NCBI GenBank assembly: GCA_001599595.1
Contig: BCHH01000004.1
Coordinates: 1,691,203 to 1,755,202 of the forward strand
Source of the DNA: Beverwykella pulmonaria
Lineage: Eukaryota; Ascomycota; Dothideomycetes; Pleosporales; Melanommataceae
Length of the DNA: 64,000 nucleotides
Direction of reading: 5' to 3'
Shown: piece by piece, positions 26,165-38,899 of the stretch
Numbering within the stretch: the stretch's first letter is position 1
Layout: each line of letters begins with the position of its first letter
Notes under the pieces: model-generated
The model's database searches: none
What the model was told of the DNA's origin: nothing
The model's input: the letters and a program-made list of their open reading frames with translations, nothing else
Position numbers and translations under genes: made by a program

Positions 26165-26377
26165 TAATTCACCCTTGTGGAAAGGCTGGTAGTAAAGTAG
26201 AGTTCAATGTAGATCCATTCAACCTGTCACAATCGAGTATTCTTCCGCTAACCCGAATGCGCGTCCCATCCCACTTCTGTGCTTTCCCGTAGCGCCCAAG
26301 ATCGATGGATTGTATAGATAGATTGTTATCCCTCCATGCGCGAGTGACAGACCGCAGTTTTAAACTTTATAACCGTC

Positions 26378-28045
26378 TTATATCGAAATGAACTCATCCT
26401 GGTCAATAAAGATAGACTTAGGGTGAGCTTCGCCACTGTGACTGGTTGAAGCCATCGAAAACTCCAAGAAACCTGCACACTGTTGTTCATCGCGCAGGAA
26501 GAAAAGCTCGATATCCACTCTAACCAAATTCCACTCTTGTTCACCTAAGTTTTCCATACCTAGCACACTCTTTACAGTCTCCAACAACAACTCCCACGAC
26601 TTTATTCCTCCTTTACTTGCCGCCATCGCTAGCCTCATCACGAAATCGTTCCTTTCAAGCCCAGTCTCAGCCTCCCGCGCCGCATGCATCAACACCCAAA
26701 TGAGCACCACTCGCAGCTCTCCCCACACTGCGAAATGGTTGCGGAGAATGAAGAGAAGGTTTTGGCGCAGAGCTGCTGTTCGAACGGGATGGACTCCGAA
26801 TGTGCGCCAAACTGGGGCGAGGGACAGCAAAGTCCCAATTATGCAAACTTCCTCGATGATTGACTCCTGCGAAGGTGTATTGCTGCCTTTGAGAGGGCGG
26901 AATGATAGAAGGTGATGCAGGGTGGATTCTATCCAAGTATTGTAGGGCACTTCAGGGTTGGATAGTACACAAGAGATAGAGTCGAATATCTCAATCCAGG
27001 CACTAGCGTTTGGAAGCTCTTGGTTCCAGATATTTGATATCGAGCTCGGAGTGGTTGTGTAGAAAGGTCTATTTCCAAGAGACACATTGATGGTTTCCAG
27101 CCACGCTGTAGACAAGGAGAAATGAGGTGGTATGTCTTGCAGGAAAGCGCCACACAAATCTGTCCTTTAGTCTTTGTCAGTCACCAAGCGCGAAGGTGAA
27201 GTAGAATGGAAAAATCGGTGTAAAATTACTCACCATTGAAGTGTTATAAGAAGTCGATTATCCACCAGCGATTCAAAGCCTCCTCTAAGCATGATCATCT
27301 TCCATAAGCCATCCATATGTCTGTTCCAACCAGCCACATCACCGAGTAGGTACTCAAATCACTCCTGTCAGTCGATATCTCGCAAAAACAAGTACAGAAG
27401 GGAAAAAAAAACTCACGTCATGCGTCAGAAATCCTGTCATCGACTCTATAAGACCGTCACCGGTATCCTGTTCCAGGTCTCTTAATTTCTCGTTCATCAG
27501 ACGAAGGGCTCCATTGTAAAATCGTAGGCTCTCGGTTGTATCTTCGGTTGGGAGATATTTGAACTGACGTATGTAACCGTAGAGTGCGGTGTTAGATAGC
27601 ATCAATTGGAAGCAGATTTGGTTGCTAGTGGCTACTGACAGACATGCTTCGCGGAAAGCGACGGAGTGGCCAGTATTTATCTTGAAGACTGGACTCAAGT
27701 CAACGAATCTGCAGGACATCGAGAGATGATAACGCCCCACTTACGTTGTTTTATCTCCACCCTGGTTTCAACGTCCCTGATCGACTGACATTCCACCAAC
27801 CGATCAAACGTTTCAGTATCCCTATTCAACTCCAGCACACTGTTTGACTTCACATCGCTATCAGGTCGTATATCATGCACAAGATGATTCTTGACTTCTT
27901 TCGACGTTCGGTTCCTCCTCAATCTGCCAAAGTTTTTCATCGCTGAGCTTCGTATATGATCGATCGTATTCTGGTCCTTCAGGTCATCTGGATGAGAAAG
28001 GTTGATGAAGGTAAAAGTCTGCTTGGATGAATCATCCATGATCAT
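26378..28045 (-). CDS. Fungal-specific transcription-factor-like protein without zinc cluster
   Basis: Four exons on the minus strand (27745-28045, 27417-27688, 27234-27352, 26378-27164) total 493 codons. Introns are 56, 64 and 69 nt. An in-frame second ATG (28039) could also be used. The N-terminus reads FTFINLSHPDDLKDQNTIDHIRSSAMKNFGR. I associate this phrase with a large fungal family of regulator-like proteins that keep the middle-homology region but lack an N-terminal Zn2Cys6 domain. The body is helical and Leu-rich (LKGSN, VCIIGTLLSLAPVWRTFG, LRQNLLFILRNHF), as in that family. No DNA-binding motif is seen, so it may act as a partner protein. It lies next to the nested LTR. Regulatory target unknown. 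Confidence 0.65.
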
Positions 28046-30266
28046 CTAGAAGTTTGGTAGAAATCCGAGGAATATATAAAGTGCTGTCCACGAGGAGTGT
28101 CCGTTCTTATACTTCTACAAATAGTACATCGTGCAAGTGGATCTCTTTGTCACCTCTTCACTTTCCCTAGATGACTAAAACGCAAATGGTTAGATAATCC
28201 TCCGGTGAGACCTTTGCTAGCGCCACACGGAAACAAGCAATCTTCATACAAAGAGATTTATTGGTCCCGATTGAGAGGTCGTGAGGCTGAACTTTACAGT
28301 AATGGCCGCTAGCGCAATGCATGAGCAGGGAAGACCTGTTTCTAAAACGGGATTAGCGTATTGCCACTCCAGTGCGTCTTCTTCTGAGACATGAGACACG
28401 TAAGTGTCTATTGCATGAGGACAGGAGCAGAACCCGTGGCTTGTATCTACAGTAAGCATGATTGTTAATATTATTTCCGATATTAGGGATTGAACCATGG
28501 TGAGGCTCGATATCAGTGGCTCGATTCTATCTAACAACAAGGTTATGTTCTTTCCCTTCGCAAGTAGTTGAGACACTCAACATCTACCTCTCAACGATGG
28601 ATACATACTAACCAAAATGAGAGAATGATAAATAAAGAAGGATTTGAAATGACATATATATTTCCTATGCTCTACGTAGAACTCGATAGTAGGTTTGTAA
28701 TCTTGAGAGCATAATCTCTCTTCAATGAAACAAACCAGCCGGTAATATTTCCTCATTCCAATAAACACTAAACGCTTTAGTAGCTCGTCGCTCAAAGTGT
28801 TTCCCTCTATTTGCTTGAGTTCTCCTACTGTTCTAAAGCTGGACCGAGAATATTTATGCTTTTGCTTTTCCTTCTGGTATAATGTCAAATTATAATGCTG
28901 TCGTGGTACAGCGCAGTCTCTAGTTCCATGCTTTTTTAGAACAATTGAATCACACTATTACCCCCCATCCCCCAACAAGCAAAAAAAGGCAGCTCCCAAC
29001 TCCCCCTTTGCTCGTACAACCCACGAGGTGACAATAAAACGTGTTATGTCGAGGATGATTTCGGAGTGGTGTTTGGCGACTGAAGAATCTGCAGGCTTGA
29101 CCGGCATTCAAGGATGTATTGCGCCATGGTTGGACTTGTATGTGAGGTTCTAAGATCGCAGGAGTGGGTGAAACAGAGTTTATAGGGCCCGGACGAGTAC
29201 GTGGTGTTTTTTGTTGCGGTTTACTGGTCGCAAAATCTTACTTGCGTTTGCTTTTGGTGAGCCAGTGTAGAGTATCATCATTTACTGGCTAGAGAGTTTG
29301 TTCCTTCATGGCCCTAACCTCGAAAATTCCGCAGCGATCTTTTAGATAATTGCTTCTTAAACTTGCTTTTGTCTTTTAGCTCTTCAATTGTAACCAGGAT
29401 GCCACTGTAGCGCAGACTCATCTACTATATTATAGCTGGCTAAACTGATCGTATCTCACCAAGAACACGCACATACATACACACATAATACGCATCTTCA
29501 TACCCTCTCTAGTCCAAACCCTGCTTACATCAATATTTCCAGGTTCTAAGCGCGCGCACACACACACATGCTATATGGCATTATATAACCACCTCATCCA
29601 ACAGCCTCACAATACCAATCAGCGTATATAAAATATTTAGTACCTCAAAACCGATATATTGCCACGGTTTGATTGGCGCAGTGATAGGACTGCTACATCC
29701 CAAGTTTGAGGAACTCTCATAACCCAGTACATTGCTCCACCGAATGACGCCAGTATCTAGGCTCCATAGAGATTCTGGACATTGAATCTTTTTGACTAAG
29801 AGCTGAAGCTTGTAAAATGTATGTTCTCTTTATAGCGTTTTAACAAAATTAAGGCTTTCCCTGCACTATATTCAGGATTCTTGGCAGGGAGTAGGTAAAT
29901 AAGTGTTTGAATATTTAGCGCGAGCTTATCTAAGTGTTTGTTATATCAAGTCGCGAGTAAACAGAGGTGAAACTCCCACACTCAACTTCTGGCTGCTCAC
30001 CGTTCCATTCGCAGTGCGAAAGACCCTAGCTACATTCATTGCCTCGCATCAAGTTTGCATTGTATCAGACTACTTTAAGCTAGAAGAGCATGTCTACACA
30101 TCCTCGAACTATCGCTCTGGCCAATTTCCAAGTTTCGATAAAGATCAAATAGATATAGCGCCACTACGCACACATAGAGATGACCTAGCCTGAGAAGCAA
30201 TCTGAAATATATTTGCAGGACACTCCGCATCTCCTTACATACACTCCCTCCTTCCTTCCTGTCTAC
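28046..30266. other. Intergenic region with an uncertain minus-strand coding stretch
   Basis: Two minus-strand open stretches (28577-28888 and 28244-28576) are hydrophobic in part but could not be joined by canonical splicing and show no known motif. A (CG)n(CA)n microsatellite is at about 29551-29568. Otherwise this is unassigned, AT-rich DNA. Confidence 0.3.
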
Positions 30267-33200
30267 TTACGAATCGAATATCGCCCCATACGCCGGAATC
30301 CCCCTACTCTCCATCGCATACACAATGCTCGTCGTGAACCTCTTATTACTAATGACACACACAGCCTCAGCACCACTCTCCTTCCACATGCGATACGCAA
30401 GAAGATTCATATCCGGCTTTCCCATCGTGCGCGTATTATGAATGACCGCCTTGGGATCCTTGCTTAACACCGCATCCACAATCTCCTTCCCAAACGTCTG
30501 GTCTGGGTTTGGCGCCGTCCACAGGATCCGCGCGGGTGTTTTTTTCGCTAGTATCACGGCGAGACAAGGACCGATTCCGGAGCCTGTCGCGACGAGCACG
30601 ACGGATTTGAAGAGCGTGCAGATTCGTAGGACACCACAGGCGGGGATACCGCGCACCCATATGCGGGATGGCGCGCGAGAGATGGTGCGCGAGGTGAAAT
30701 CGCCGGCGTTGCTAACTACCAGAGAGAAGCCTTTTCCATTTGCATTTGTGATGGTAGCAAAGCCATGCCAATCAACAAGCGGGCGCTCTGCGAGGCGCAC
30801 TGAGGTCCCGACCACAGGGGTCGTGTAATCGAAGTGGAGACGGATGGCGTGGCTGGAGAGGACTTCGGAGCGAACGGGGACCTTGCGGAGGTGCAGCCAG
30901 GGAAAAATAATGGCCATTGTGGCGACGGTGAGGAGCCAGATAGGCGGGGAGTTGAGGTAGGCTTGTGAGGGTGGTGTGCCGGCGTCGCGTGTGAGGTCAC
31001 GTGTTGTAAAGAAGGCTTGAATCCAAAGGAAGATGAGGGCTGTCCAGCCGCCAAAGCGGTGCGTCATCTCCCACAAGTTGTGATACTTAACACGAAACTT
31101 AGGATGTGACATCGAACCCATGGTGATGAAGATGGCGAGGATGAGATAGGTTAACACAATTGAGGTTGTGCTTATACATCTCAGATCGACCGATTTCGCG
31201 AAGTCCATGCTAGCCCCGATCGTGAAGATGAAGAACCACATAATTGCGGCTATAGCGCATGAGCTATGTATACCACCAATGTGGAATATACGGGCACAAT
31301 GCCGTCGAATCGAAAGCGGAAATGATGTTGGAACAGAGCAGAAGGTTGTGAACAGCAGGTTGACTACTGGTTCTGACCGCATCAACACTGCCATGCACAG
31401 GTTCGTCGCGGTAGCGGTCGCAAGGTCGGCAAGCATGGGTCTTTCCTTCTTGACCCTTCGATAGAGGATCACAGCAGCAGCCGCAATGTTGGCGATGATG
31501 ACAATGGTAAAGAAACGGCGATATAGGATGAAGGCGCGATGTCGTAGCCATCTCTGTCCATGCATCCCGTTCTTCGCCGGTAGTGTTTCTTGTTCTTTCT
31601 CGTCGCCCTTGGTTGATGATGTGTCGACGTCTGAGACACTACCCGTAAGCGCAATATCAAGGGAACTGATTCTTCCTTCTCCCTTCTCCGGATCTCTTTG
31701 GTCCTTATTCTGCACTGGTCCGGGATGATAGAGATCCGTCGTACTGAAAGTAGACGTGATCTTCGTGGACACAGTCTTAGTCGCGCGCAAGGCTACCTTG
31801 CTGAGCTGAGATTTGTTGAGTTTTCCATTTGGAGTCAATGGGATAGCAGCAAGGTAATTCCATCTTTCGGGAACGGAGTAGTATGGCAGGTGGCATTTGA
31901 CGAATGTGTCCAAGTCGTGCTCATCGATGAATGTCGTCGTGGTATAGAATCCATGCAATACACCGTCAATCAAGTTGGCACATGCTCTGACGATCCCAGG
32001 AAATTGCTGAGCAAGGTTAGTACTACAATGTAAATCTGAATCAAGCATATATACCTCGATGACAGCGGTAACACCATCCAGCTCAACCCGAAACCCCTAA
32101 ATTATTAGTTTATTCCCGCCTAACGGGCGTAATGGCTTACTTTGATTTTCACTTGGTCGTCCATTCGGCCAAAGGTGTCTAGAGAGCCATCCTCTCTCCA
32201 ACTCACAATGTCCCCAGTGTTGAACATCTTTGATCTGTACAAATGTAAGCAGTAAAATAAATAATTCTCTCACTGTAAACGTACCCATCATTGCGGAACT
32301 TGTCGATCTTATATCGACTTGCAGTGAGCTCTGGTAGATTAATATATCCGCGTGTAACACCTTTGCCCCCAACCCACATGGAGCCTTTCGAGCCAACGGG
32401 GACCGGATTCTCCTCATCATCTAATATGTAGACAGTGGTATTTGGAAGCGGTGTCCCAATCGAAAGTGGCGTCCCTGGTGTATGTTTGTGAGCAGAATTA
32501 AGAATGGTGATCTCGGTCGGGCCACAAATATTGTAGTATATCGTGTTCTCCGCCCACTCATCTGCAAGTCTACCAAATTGTTAATTTCATTTCCTGAGGG
32601 CATACATTGGCTGAATGATACTGACGATTGAGGGCAAGGTTCGCCACCTGTAACGACTGTCTTGATGTTCGGAAAGCGATCTCTTCGATATATGGACAGG
32701 ATGGAAGGTGTCGATATGAAAGTGTCAACCTTTCCTTATTAGAAACTGTTCATAAATATTACGGCAAGTACTGACCTCGTCCAGGGTCTCCTCCCAACTC
32801 GACCCTCTGAGGTGCAGAGTTCCGCCGTTCATGAGGCAAGCAAGAATTTCCCAAGCGCCTACAAACAGACGTAAGCAAGCATCAACTAGACATGAAATTC
32901 AGACTTACCCATGTCAAATGCAATGTTGAGAACTTGAGCCACCTTTGAGCCAATCGTGATTCCAAGGTTTGCGGGCTGTAATAGTAACGCATTGGTCACA
33001 TTCCCGTGGGAAACATCAACACCCTTTGGCTTTCCTGTGCTTCCTACATAGCGGTCAGCCCGTATGATCATATATGATAAAAAAAATTATACCTGAGGTG
33101 TAGATGGCATATATGCCATCCTCCGGGTTTACAGGTATGTGCAGCCGTTCCTTCGAGCTGAAATCTTCCACGCCTTGGCCTAGCACGACCATGGCGATCT

Positions 33201-33660
33201 CGACTTCAGAACACCGCCTAACTTTGGCTTCTAGTTTTGGCAGACACAGGACAAATCGAGCCTCCGTATCCTTGAGAATGTGCTGCAACGCTAGATCCGA
33301 GGAAACTCCGCCGTCGACAGGCACGTATTGACATCCCGCTTTCAACACTGCAAAAATGCCTACCAGCATTTCGAAAGACCGCTGGACAACGAGACATACC
33401 CGCTGCCTTGGCCTGAGACCAGCTTCGACGAGATAGTTTGCTAGCCGGTTGGCTGCAACATCCAGCTCGCCATATGTGAGCCTTTTCTCTCCGAATCTTG
33501 CTGCAATAGCTGAGGGATGCAAGTCCACAATGGCTTCGAACGCTTCGTGCACCAGTGAGTGGGAAGTTACAACAGCTGGACCGCGCCCAAAACGAGAGAC
33601 AAGAGCTTGATCCTCAGCTGAGAGGTTGGAAAGCCCTTCGAAAAGTGTAGGAGACACCAT
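30267..33660 (-). CDS. NRPS-like adenylation domain fused to a membrane ferric-reductase-like oxidoreductase
   Basis: Eight exons on the minus strand (33093-33660, 32909-33043, 32776-32858, 32626-32729, 32285-32569, 32141-32234, 32055-32096, 30267-32006) sum to 1017 codons, giving an intact 1016-aa protein. Introns are 44-56 nt. Residues 1 to about 520 form an adenylation domain: LTYGELDVAANRLA, YTSGSTGKPKGV (A3 P-loop), NICGPTE (A5), YINLPELT, NTGDIVSWREDGSLDTFGR (A7) and NGKLNKSQL (A10 Lys). No GGxS carrier site follows. Instead there is a charged linker, then five or six hydrophobic helices with His residues (FHIGGIHSSC, YHNLWEMTHRFGGW). The end is a flavodoxin-reductase-like domain with VATGSGIGPCLAVIL and WTAPNPDQTFG. 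It could activate an acid and reduce it at a membrane; the substrate is unknown. It is divergent from the enoyl-CoA hydratase gene. Confidence 0.85.
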
Positions 33661-34619
33661 ATTGTGAATGTGAGCTGACTAACGAAGCCACGAGTTCGTC
33701 TGGCATGTATAGGTACAACATTTGTTGACTGGCCATGTGCGTGCTTTATGTACCTCTTACGGTTTTGGCGCTCACGCGTGGTCGATGCGCCATTGCAGCG
33801 TGGGTTGGAGCCCAGGCATGAGCACCCGGGGACAAAGCACATGAAGGCCAGAGTGCGCCTCGGACGGCCCGTACGTGTATAGCATGGGCAAGCGATTGAG
33901 AACCAGTCCAGTATGTTCTCCAGGATGTGTATGAAGATATATTAAATGCTTGAAGTCAATCTTGTTCCACCGGAGAAATTGTGCAGCAAATTTTGCGTGA
34001 TGCGCTGATTAACAGCTTTGAAATCCAAAGGAAGTTCTGGGAGATGATATGATTGGATGCTCAATGGACGTGGGAAATGCACAGAGAGAGGAAGGTGAGT
34101 AGATTGGCAGGGGTATAGTGTTTATCCTAAGCACATACGGGCAACTTCCGCAAGCGGAAGGCAATGATTCAGCCGAGCCAGAAATGAGAGTGAAGCGGAC
34201 AACTAAAAGAATCTGGTTGCACCAACCATACGATGACATTGCGATTCATAAACAACCGTGTTTCTGAGATGCGCTCGCAGAATGTTGGGGCCGCCTGGGA
34301 CAAGGAACAGAAGCACCCAAGACGATGCGGACCATCGAAAGCCGCTTGAAAAGGTCCATACTGCGCCGAACACACCACTACAAGGATATAGCAAGGAGCG
34401 TTATGAACATAGAGAACTTGGACCTGCCCCACACTAGAGACAGCGCTGTATATGTCGTGCTATAGACCCTTGCTTTAGGATGCTGCCGCAGCACGAATCA
34501 TGGCCTGAACAGAGAGTATAAAGGGAGAGCAGGGTGTAGCATCATAGGAGCTGCTACTCTAGGAAATCGCTCTGACTTACGCTTGTTCTGCCGAGACTCT
34601 TACACCTTACGTTACACGA
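33661..34619. promoter_or_regulatory. Bidirectional intergenic region between NRPS-like and enoyl-CoA hydratase genes
   Basis: 959 bases separate two divergent start codons. No coding exon is supported inside. The head-to-head layout suggests co-regulation, but no specific factor site was identified. Confidence 0.45.
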
Positions 34620-35722
34620 ATGATGGACGCCGTAGGCCTTGATCCTCCCAACGTGGGCTCGTCGATCAGAGAAACGGGAGTGGCGGTCCTTCAGTTGGCC
34701 CGCCCGCTTAAACGAAATGCGCTATCCCAGGATCTGATCAACGAACTGACAGGGTTATTACGCCTGCACAATCGAGATTCAGCGGTGCGAGCTGTTGTCC
34801 TGACTAGTGTTGGACAGACTCCATTTTGTGGTGAGCGAGTAGCGTCTACATTGATCCAATTTGGCTGCGTTAACATGATGACAGCGGGAGCTGATCTGAA
34901 CGAACTGGCTCAAATATCAACAGTCGAAGCCTATCGCACTGGCTGGCTCAAGGATTTGGAGGATGCCTTTGCAGCCTTCCGGAAACCGATTATTGCTGCA
35001 GTGCGTGAATTTGCGGTTAGTGCCCGGCCCATCCCCGTTCAACTGGATCGCCCGGAAGTAACCGAATATATTAGTTTGGGGGGGGCTTCGAGATTGCATT
35101 AATGGTGAGCTAGAACACTTCCCCGGATTTTTCGTAACTGAGCAGGTGTCTGTGATAGTGCGATATGATATTCGCGTCGGCGGATACCAGATTTGGTTTT
35201 CCCGAAATCAAGTTATCCACTATTCCCGGGGCTGGTGGAACGCAGCGCTTAACCAAGGCTCTTGGAAAGCACAAGGTATGTGCCCCCCTGCTCAACTGCA
35301 TAGAGCCACATCTTGTTGTCATAAAATCTTCCATGTTGACCCGGTGGCAGGCGATGCAGCTCATCTTAACCGGCGTCCCAACAACAGCAGCCGAGATGGA
35401 ACGATTCGGTATTGTGAATAGAGTTTGCTTGCCTGAAGAAGATGTAATGGAGGAGTCGTTGAAGGTTGCGGAAAAGGTTGCGTTGTTCTCTGCACCTGCA
35501 ATTGGTCTGGCGAAGCAGGCCATTAAAGCGGGTAAGCACTCTATCACAACTTTCGAGTCCGGAGAATTCCAAGACTGACACGCAGAAGCGGAAGCGACAA
35601 CGTTGAATACCGGGTTGGAGATTGAGCGATCGCTATATTACAGCAGCTTCTCGCTTGGTGATTGTCAGGAGGGCATTGCAGCCTTCCTGCAGAAACGTTC
35701 TCCGAGCTTCCAGGACCGGTAA
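34620..35722 (+). CDS. Enoyl-CoA hydratase/isomerase (crotonase family)
   Basis: Six exons (34620-34830, 34885-35015, 35075-35104, 35159-35275, 35351-35531, 35586-35722) give 268 aa, near the family norm. Introns are 54-75 nt with canonical ends; one exon is only 30 nt. Crotonase features are in order: VAVLQLARPLKRNALSQDL, VRAVVLTSV, AGADLNEL (first oxyanion-hole segment), the GGGFEIAL segment encoded across 35075-35104, and FGFPEIKLSTIPGAGGTQRL with the catalytic-region Glu. LTGVPTTAAEMERFGIVNRV and LFSAPAIGLAKQAIKA follow. A second ATG lies one codon downstream. No clear peroxisomal or mitochondrial signal is visible. The enzyme hydrates or isomerises enoyl-CoA thioesters. Placement head-to-head with an acid-adenylating enzyme suggests a shared small pathway. 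The end at 35722 is set by TAA after QDR. Confidence 0.85.
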
Positions 35723-38660
35723 TATAATATGGAGTATTATAGATGTGTGCCGGCAACCGGTTGGCCCCGGTCCAATAAACTGTTCTTCTGTGCTTGAAAT
35801 CGGGCCGTCTCTATTGCCAAAACTGCTGCCAATGTTATTCCTCGAAAACAAGGTATTGGCACTGCGAGGACGATACCTCATTGACGGATATAGTCATGAA
35901 ACGTCGCCTCGGTCGCAGCCAAGGAAGAGGGGCAGCGCAGATTGAGGATGGTGTCGTCGGCTGCTTTATCAACCGCGGCAGGTTCGTACGTTTTCGGGGT
36001 ATTGTGATGCACGGAAGCGAGGGAGGGAGAAGAGCAGACGAAAACGTATAGACCGACGCTGGGCGACTGGCTTTATGAGTATTTAGCCCAAGGTCGAGAC
36101 TCAGGCACATTTGTCAACCTGTTTGCGCGCTCCCCCCGGCTAATTCCCGCAATCTTCCACTCGTAGGAAAAGCCAAGGTCATTTTAGGCCAGCATCGTGA
36201 GCCCTTGAGACTAAGAACCACGTGGATCTATTACGTGAAGTTCCACAAGCTTTCGTGGCCGACGCCACGATATAGTTGGAACCGCTAGCTCCGCGAACCG
36301 CGCGCGCCATCTAACACGTTTTCTTTGTCTTGCTCTCCAGATTCTTCCGGAGGATAATTTTCTTTCCGACTCAACAAAACCGTTATTGACTCCATGGGAT
36401 GGGACTATTGCAGCCCTGGTTTCCATTATTTTCGTTCCTCCTCCTTTTTTTAAAAATTTTCTTTTCTTGAGGACACAATATTCCGCCTCGTCTTCTTTGC
36501 TAGACTTCTTGAACATATATTGCTTTAATTGCGTAAAAAAAAGAAGCTCTGGAGATGATTATTCCACCAACAGTTCAGCTCAAATGCACTGCCATCGCAT
36601 CCTCATTACCTCACGAAGGGGCGGGTATCGCGGAGATGTTCCACAATGAGGTACAACACATGACGCACTGGCTTTCAGGAATGTCCGTTGCTGGAGCATT
36701 ACGTGGTAATTTCGCGGGTTCTACCAAGGAAACTATCACTTGGTTGTCACACTCCGAATTGCGCTGCCTGAGGGTGAAGCCAGGTGCTTTCAAAGAGTGA
36801 GGCTTACCCTTAGCTACCGTGAAAACGGAATAGCCATGTTGGTGGTTCAGTTTCACACAAAAAAGATGAAGGAGTACGTCTCGAATGCTGCCTTGCATGT
36901 CTTAGATTGAAGATGGCGGCTCTAATCTGCCGCACGTTATCAAGATGCTGGATTACTCAAACTCGCTACCTAGTTGTAGCTCTACTGCCTGAGATTAGCC
37001 ATTGTTGTACGACGTGCTGAGGATAGGTATCACATCGATCAGGAGCACAAGTGCAACAACCGCTGAACCGGATCCGAGATGGTTTCCTCACTAAAGCGGT
37101 GTATATCCTAGGCAGACGTCAAGGGCCTACCCGCGTTCCGGCTTCAGTCATCAAGTCTATTCAAACACCGCGAGCCAGCAGCCCAGCGTGCTCGGCGGTC
37201 AATCGAATCAGACTAAATTTGTTGGGTTATTGGAGTGTAGCCTGAGACCCGCAGCAAGTGCTCGCTACTCCTATGAGATTCCATGTCCATCTTCCCAACG
37301 CCGAATCTGACCTTTCTAGATAAGACAACGAAGGGTGACGTTCAGGGTATGGAGCGCTTCTTCTCAATTCATGTGCCACTCGCGTACAAGATGATTGCGT
37401 TGAGGGCCAATTGACGCCTTGGAGACTTGGGAAGACTCTCATTTGGGCATGAAGGTACGATTGAGTAGCGGTGGTGGTCGGCAGCATGTGGGGGCGTGGA
37501 GGAGGTCACATGGGTGATTTCTGTGGCAGTTAGTACTTCCCAAACCTTGATTGATACCTGTAGAACACTCTGGAGCTGTTTTTGTGGACGCACAACCAGG
37601 GCAGTTCATCAGCCCGGGATGTACAACTAGGGATCCCAGACAACGCATCGCACGTCACATCATGTAGAAGCACGCTGTAGATAGTGAAGACGCCGAGCAG
37701 ATATACCTGATCAAGTGGTGACCGACAGATGGGTTGCAAAGTCGAACTGATGAATTGGTGAACCGGGATGGTGAGGGGAGCCGGCCGTCTTGGCGTCGAC
37801 TTCCCAAAAACCTCCAAGAAACGCCACCATTCTGCATGCACTTTCTATCCATCCACCATCCAGTCTCGTTCGTCGTTCGTCCATCGTCCACCTTCCATTG
37901 TCCGTGAACCATCCATAATCAACCAGCATGTACTTTGTCATTGCCGATGTCGCCTCATGGTTCGACGCAGTTTATATTGTTCTAATTCCCGTCAAAAGTC
38001 TATACCCTGTTCTCAACACTTCGGCGAACTCGACGCTCAGACAATTTTAGCCTGGAGGCATAACAACAAGCCCTTAAGCTCCACCAGACGATTCACCTCA
38101 ATGTCTCACCCCTCTATGCGGCGAGGCTGGCTGGATATAGGGAAAGTTGTCTGAGGAAGTGGCTTCCCATAAGTGTAGACTGCCTTAAATGCGTGATTGA
38201 ATGATCATCAGATCTATAGCAAACGACGAATGCAGATCTGCTTTCCCTTCCTAATTCTCCACGCCATAGCCAAACACACAACACCCTAACCCACCACTAT
38301 CCATGCAATCAAGACTCCAAGGTTAAACCCCAGACGGCCCTTTGTTCCAATACGATTGTACTCGTAGCTTGAATTTATGCCGATGTAATAATTAGAACGC
38401 GCATTCTCGAAAAGTAGTAGGAAACCCTCTCACACAATGATAGAACGGCCTAGCATATCCACACTTAGAGATACCCAACATCAACTCAAAGCTTGCACAT
38501 GCGCCACATGCATTGGTGATAAGCCAAAATTTGAGGAAGTAAGACGCTCACTGCTTCCCGATGATCGTAAACGTGGATTCCATGATGAAATCGCATGCTG
38601 CCATGGTGCTCCAGTTCAGCATCCAGAGGACCATTAAGCCAGAGCCGTGGGAGGGGAAGT
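35723..38660. other. Long intergenic region, no recognised gene
   Basis: I see only short open stretches without motifs. Near 38200-38390 a minus-strand stretch reads like a membrane-anchor tail (GRLGFNLGVLIAWIVVG) but ends in TAG and has no supported upstream exon. Probably gene-poor DNA with relics. Confidence 0.35.
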
Positions 38661-38821
38661 TGTCACGTGTCGCACGTGTTCTACCATGTGTTCTATTCTA
38701 GCTAGCTCACCCTTCATGGGTATATATAGTCGTCGTGCGAGCAGTCAACTCTTCGCGGCTTTCACACTCTTCATACGCACTTTACCCATCCGACGATTGA
38801 CTGCATCTTCTCATCGTGACA
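38661..38821 (+). mobile_element. 161-bp solo LTR with perfect 5-bp target duplication GAAGT
   Basis: It starts TGTCACGTG and ends ATCGTGACA with short inverted ends (TGTCAC/GTGACA). GAAGT occurs immediately before (38656-38660) and after (38822-38826). A TATATATAG box lies inside. It is the intact counterpart of the split copy at 25562-26164. No internal retrotransposon is present, so it likely arose by LTR-LTR recombination. Confidence 0.92.
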
Positions 38822-38899
38822 GAAGTGGCCAGTGAGCGAGACGGATAAGGCAAGGAAGTAAGGTTTGTACATTAAAGCAATGAAGAGGTAGCATGTCAA

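Noticed and set aside
28244..28888. Two minus-strand frames considered as exons of one gene
   Set aside because: The GTTAGT donor candidate joins them only with a frame mismatch, and no motif supports either.
37530..37941. Overlapping minus-strand frames and CCATCC-rich sequence near 37.8 kb
   Set aside because: The apparent repeats are loose CCATC/GTCCA phrases without a fixed unit, and no protein motif is seen.
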